Of a stretch of 17,354 bases of DNA, positions 15,933 to 17,354 are shown piece after piece. The translations under genes and the position numbers were made by a program. Under the pieces are notes generated by a model. That model ran no database searches, was not told where the DNA came from, and was given only the letters and a program-made list of their open reading frames with translations. Positions within the stretch are counted from its first letter, which is position 1. Every line of letters starts with the position of its first letter. Source of the DNA: Methanomassiliicoccaceae archaeon UBA72 (GTDB taxonomy: Archaea > Thermoplasmatota > Thermoplasmata > Methanomassiliicoccales > Methanomethylophilaceae); assembly GCA_002509405.1 (NCBI GenBank), contig DAVO01000022.1, forward strand, positions 1 through 17,354, read 5' to 3'.

Positions 15933-16049
15933 TCATATATGATTTCTACGATAATCGTATTTTTTTAACTATATTTCATTAGTTTTGTACTTATATGGAT
16001 ATAACTATGGAAAATTATTTATAATGATTATGCAGTATATGTTACTGCA
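15931..16049. promoter_or_regulatory. AT-rich region with four dyads upstream of aroC
   Basis: Four inverted repeats lie in about 120 bp. They are AATCATATATGATT (15931-15944, perfect); TACGAT-N1-ATCGTA (15947-15959); TTATAT-GG-ATATAA (15991-16004); and TGCAGTA-N5-TACTGCA (16031-16049). AT-rich DNA makes short A/T palindromes likely by chance, so the second and fourth, which include G and C, are the better operator candidates. A plus-strand TATA-like TTTATAA lies at 16017-16023. No gene is seen between 15879 and 16094. Confidence 0.45.
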
Positions 16050-16085
16050 CGCGCGGGGATCGCATGGGTGAATCAAAGACCAAGG

Positions 16086-16091
16086 AAAAAA
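16086..16091 (-). terminator. T-tract terminator after the 73-aa gene
   Basis: A run of six T on the minus strand begins 4 nt after the stop codon of the 73-aa gene and continues into pyrimidine-rich sequence. Archaeal RNA polymerase often terminates at such runs. It would close the shikimate kinase transcript. Confidence 0.5.
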
Positions 16092-16094
16092 CTC

Positions 16095-16316
16095 TCAATG
16101 GAGGATTCCAGTGTCCGAACACCCTGAGCCCTGCAGCATGTAAGCGATGGCCGTGACATCCTTGATGTACTCGACCGGGATCTTATGTGCAAAGAGTCCT
16201 TCGAGGATGAAGCGTTGGCGTCCGACAAGCATAGTAAACTCAAACGGAGCGTTTCCGTATGGTGCCGGCGACCAATCGTAAGGCCCTGCGCGTGCTATTC
16301 CGAGTTTCCTCTTCAT
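16095..16316 (-). CDS. Unrecognised 73-residue protein in the aromatic gene cluster
   Basis: I do not recognise this protein. It is 73 residues, soluble-looking, without signal peptide or membrane segment. It starts with a basic MKRKLGIARAG, then a proline/aromatic stretch (PYDWSPAPYG, ~12-21), FTMLVGRQRFILEGLFAHKI (~27-46) and AYMLQGSGC (~58-66). Evidence for a real gene: ATG directly behind shikimate kinase on the same strand (26-nt gap), codon choice like its neighbours (many AGG, ATC, GTC, CTC), and a T6 run just after the stop codon. Against it: no ribosome-binding site. A TATA-like ATATAAA about 20 nt before the ATG could give a leaderless mRNA. One cysteine is present, so it is no obvious metal-binding protein. 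It might be a small accessory factor or a gene remnant. Confidence 0.6.
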   Translation of the reverse strand: MKRKLGIARAGPYDWSPAPYGNAPFEFTMLVGRQRFILEGLFAHKIPVEYIKDVTAIAYMLQGSGCSDTGILH

Positions 16317-16342
16317 AGCCGGGGCTGCAGTTTATATTTTCA

Positions 16343-17179
16343 TCAGATCTCGTTCAGTCTGCGGGTCTCCGTAACGATTACGTGTTCAAGTCCAGTATCT
16401 CTGAGGAAACTTCCTGCCGTGCCACGTTTTAGCAATATTGCCGTGGAGGGCCCCGAACCCGATATCCCTGCCCCGAGCGCCCCTGCTTTCAGCGACATCT
16501 CCGCCACGCTGTTATCGAGCCCTGACGCCTCAGCTATGATCCGTCCGTTGAGCGTCATCGCCGTCAGGGGATCCGTCCTTGCAATAGCTATCGCACTTCT
16601 TTGGGCTTCGGCGGCCCTTCTCAAAGGCTCGAGGTCGATCGTCTCCTTGCGGATCTTCTTGTCCGGTATGTGGAGCACAACGTCGTATTTCGGTATGTCT
16701 TCGATGAAGATGATACTGTCCGTCTTGTTGTCGGTCATCACCAATCCTCCGTACTGGCACCCGCATGCATCATCGAACGACCCGGTCCTCGTGACCTTAG
16801 CGGTCCTCGCGCACGCCACCCCGATCTTTATGACTGTAAGCGGATCGGTGACAAAGCCGAGCTCGGCGAATACTGCCGTTATTATCGAATTGCATGCGGA
16901 GCTGGAGCTCTTCAGGCCCCTAGACGGGGGCGTCTCCGAGAATGTCCGGAGATGCCAGCATTCCGGCTCCTCTGTGCCGGCAGCCTTGTAGGCAGCAGAG
17001 ACACAGAGCTCAGCCAGCAGCGTTGATTCTCCCGGGTCGTTCATAATGTAGACTTTCCGTCCTTCTCCGCCGGGGGCGAAATCCGAACGTGTGGTCAGCA
17101 TCGTGCCCATCGTCGCGCCCACTCCTCCGGGCATCGCGTTAATTACAGAAACAGCTCCCCAGGATATGCCAGTTGCCAA
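16343..17179 (-). CDS. Shikimate kinase, archaeal GHMP-kinase type
   Basis: Archaea phosphorylate shikimate with a GHMP-family enzyme unrelated to bacterial AroK. The 278-residue protein fits that family. The N-terminal ISWGAVSVINAMPGGVGA aligns with the 'SGTIINAIATGKG' region. The ATP-binding motif is PPSRGLKSSSS (84-94). The C-terminal GHMP motif reads GALGAGISGSGPS. Length is normal. The start is TTG 17179, 9 nt behind GGAG; TTG 17188 directly touches that GGAG and would be poorly placed. The family N-terminus also fits the shorter form. It leads a minus-strand unit with the 73-aa gene. A perfect 17-bp dyad lies just upstream. Homoserine kinase, another GHMP enzyme, is a less likely reading. 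Confidence 0.93.
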   Translation of the reverse strand: MATGISWGAVSVINAMPGGVGATMGTMLTTRSDFAPGGEGRKVYIMNDPGESTLLAELCVSAAYKAAGTEEPECWHLRTFSETPPSRGLKSSSSACNSIITAVFAELGFVTDPLTVIKIGVACARTAKVTRTGSFDDACGCQYGGLVMTDNKTDSIIFIEDIPKYDVVLHIPDKKIRKETIDLEPLRRAAEAQRSAIAIARTDPLTAMTLNGRIIAEASGLDNSVAEMSLKAGALGAGISGSGPSTAILLKRGTAGSFLRDTGLEHVIVTETRRLNEI

Positions 17180-17192
17180 TCGGTTCAACTCC

Positions 17193-17209
17193 TGACGGTA
17201 TTACCGTCA
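17193..17209. promoter_or_regulatory. 17-bp dyad in the shikimate kinase leader
   Basis: TGACGGTA-T-TACCGTCA has perfect 8-bp arms with a single central base. It lies between the shared TATA element (17242-17249) and the shikimate kinase start, touching the GGAG ribosome-binding site. It could be an operator, or in the mRNA a 7-bp hairpin with a 3-nt loop next to the ribosome-binding site. Confidence 0.6.
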
Positions 17210-17241
17210 TCGTCATGCTCGTATCCGATGTAAGACGAAAG

Positions 17242-17249
17242 TTATATAA
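17242..17249. promoter_or_regulatory. Shared self-complementary TATA box of tRNA-Ala and shikimate kinase
   Basis: TTATATAA is its own reverse complement. It is centred about 30 nt before tRNA-Ala on the plus strand and about 66 nt before the shikimate kinase TTG on the minus strand, giving start sites near 17271 and 17220. Confidence 0.6.
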
Positions 17250-17275
17250 TATTCAGCTAGATTGCCTTCTCCAGT

Positions 17276-17351
17276 GGGCTGGTAGATCAGCTGGAAGATC
17301 GCTTGCTTTGCAAGCAAGAAGTCGCGAGTTCAAATCTCGCCCAGTCCACCA
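17276..17351 (+). tRNA. tRNA-Ala (anticodon UGC)
   Basis: A complete cloverleaf: acceptor GGGCTGG pairs with CCAGTCC and includes the G3:U70 wobble that marks alanine tRNAs. Anticodon stem CTTGC/GCAAG closes a TTTGCAA loop with anticodon TGC; the T arm has GAGTTCAAATCTC. The discriminator base is A (17348) and CCA is encoded (17349-17351). No intron. Confidence 0.97.
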
Positions 17352-17354
17352 TTT

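Noticed and set aside
16064..16156. A 30-codon plus-strand frame behind a TATA-like site
   Set aside because: Too short, overlaps the end of the 73-aa gene, has no good ribosome-binding site and no recognisable sequence. Kept only as a hint that an RNA might start there.
16185..16991. A 268-codon open frame on the plus strand
   Set aside because: It lies opposite shikimate kinase and the 73-aa gene. The minus-strand reading has clear GHMP motifs.

Overview
The window is archaeal. It opens with the last ~150 nt of a 16S rRNA gene that ends in the anti-Shine-Dalgarno sequence. It then carries archaeal translation genes (aIF2-beta, uS12, uS7, aEF-2, aEF-1alpha, uS10), archaeal-type shikimate kinase, TATA-type promoters and two tRNAs. 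No 23S or 5S gene follows the 16S, so the rRNA genes look unlinked, as in Thermoplasmata. The aEF-2 N-terminus (MGRKEDN) and overall sequence also recall Thermoplasma EF-2. With a flavodiiron protein and a moderately GC-rich, mesophile-like codon pattern, my best guess is a Methanomassiliicoccales-like anaerobe. No methanogenesis gene is present to prove that.

Layout. Positions 1-150 are the 16S 3' end, and 151-479 is a gene-free, hairpin-rich spacer. At 480-2350 a flavodiiron protein (minus) and a small membrane protein (plus) diverge from one promoter region. At 2370-4339, on the minus strand, aIF2-beta (with a TRAM domain) is followed by a MiaB/e-MtaB-type tRNA methylthiotransferase (also with TRAM), then tRNA-Gln(UUG). 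An aminotransferase diverges from aIF2-beta (4432-5613). Positions 5767-10724 are a compact str-type operon, rps12-rps7-fusA-tuf-rps10, closed by a strong hairpin terminator. Positions 10833-14568 hold ilvD and two membrane PH-domain (DUF304, YdbS/YdbT-like) proteins with overlapping or adjoining reading frames. On the minus strand from 17179 down to 14569 lie aromatic amino acid genes: shikimate kinase, an unrecognised 73-aa protein, chorismate synthase and chorismate mutase. The window ends with tRNA-Ala(UGC).

How the genes work together. The translation genes cover initiation, elongation, tRNA modification and two tRNAs. Shikimate kinase, chorismate synthase and chorismate mutase carry carbon towards prephenate; EPSP synthase and dehydroquinate-pathway genes are not in the window. 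IlvD serves branched-chain amino acid synthesis.

Most of the window is housekeeping. I see no CRISPR array, transposon, prophage or obvious defence island. The parts that deserve a second look are the regulatory DNA around the aromatic genes (a perfect 17-bp dyad in front of shikimate kinase and a cluster of dyads upstream of chorismate synthase), the 73-aa protein between them, the self-complementary TATA elements shared by three divergent gene pairs, and the archaeal YdbS/YdbT-like pair. Several genes appear to start with TTG.
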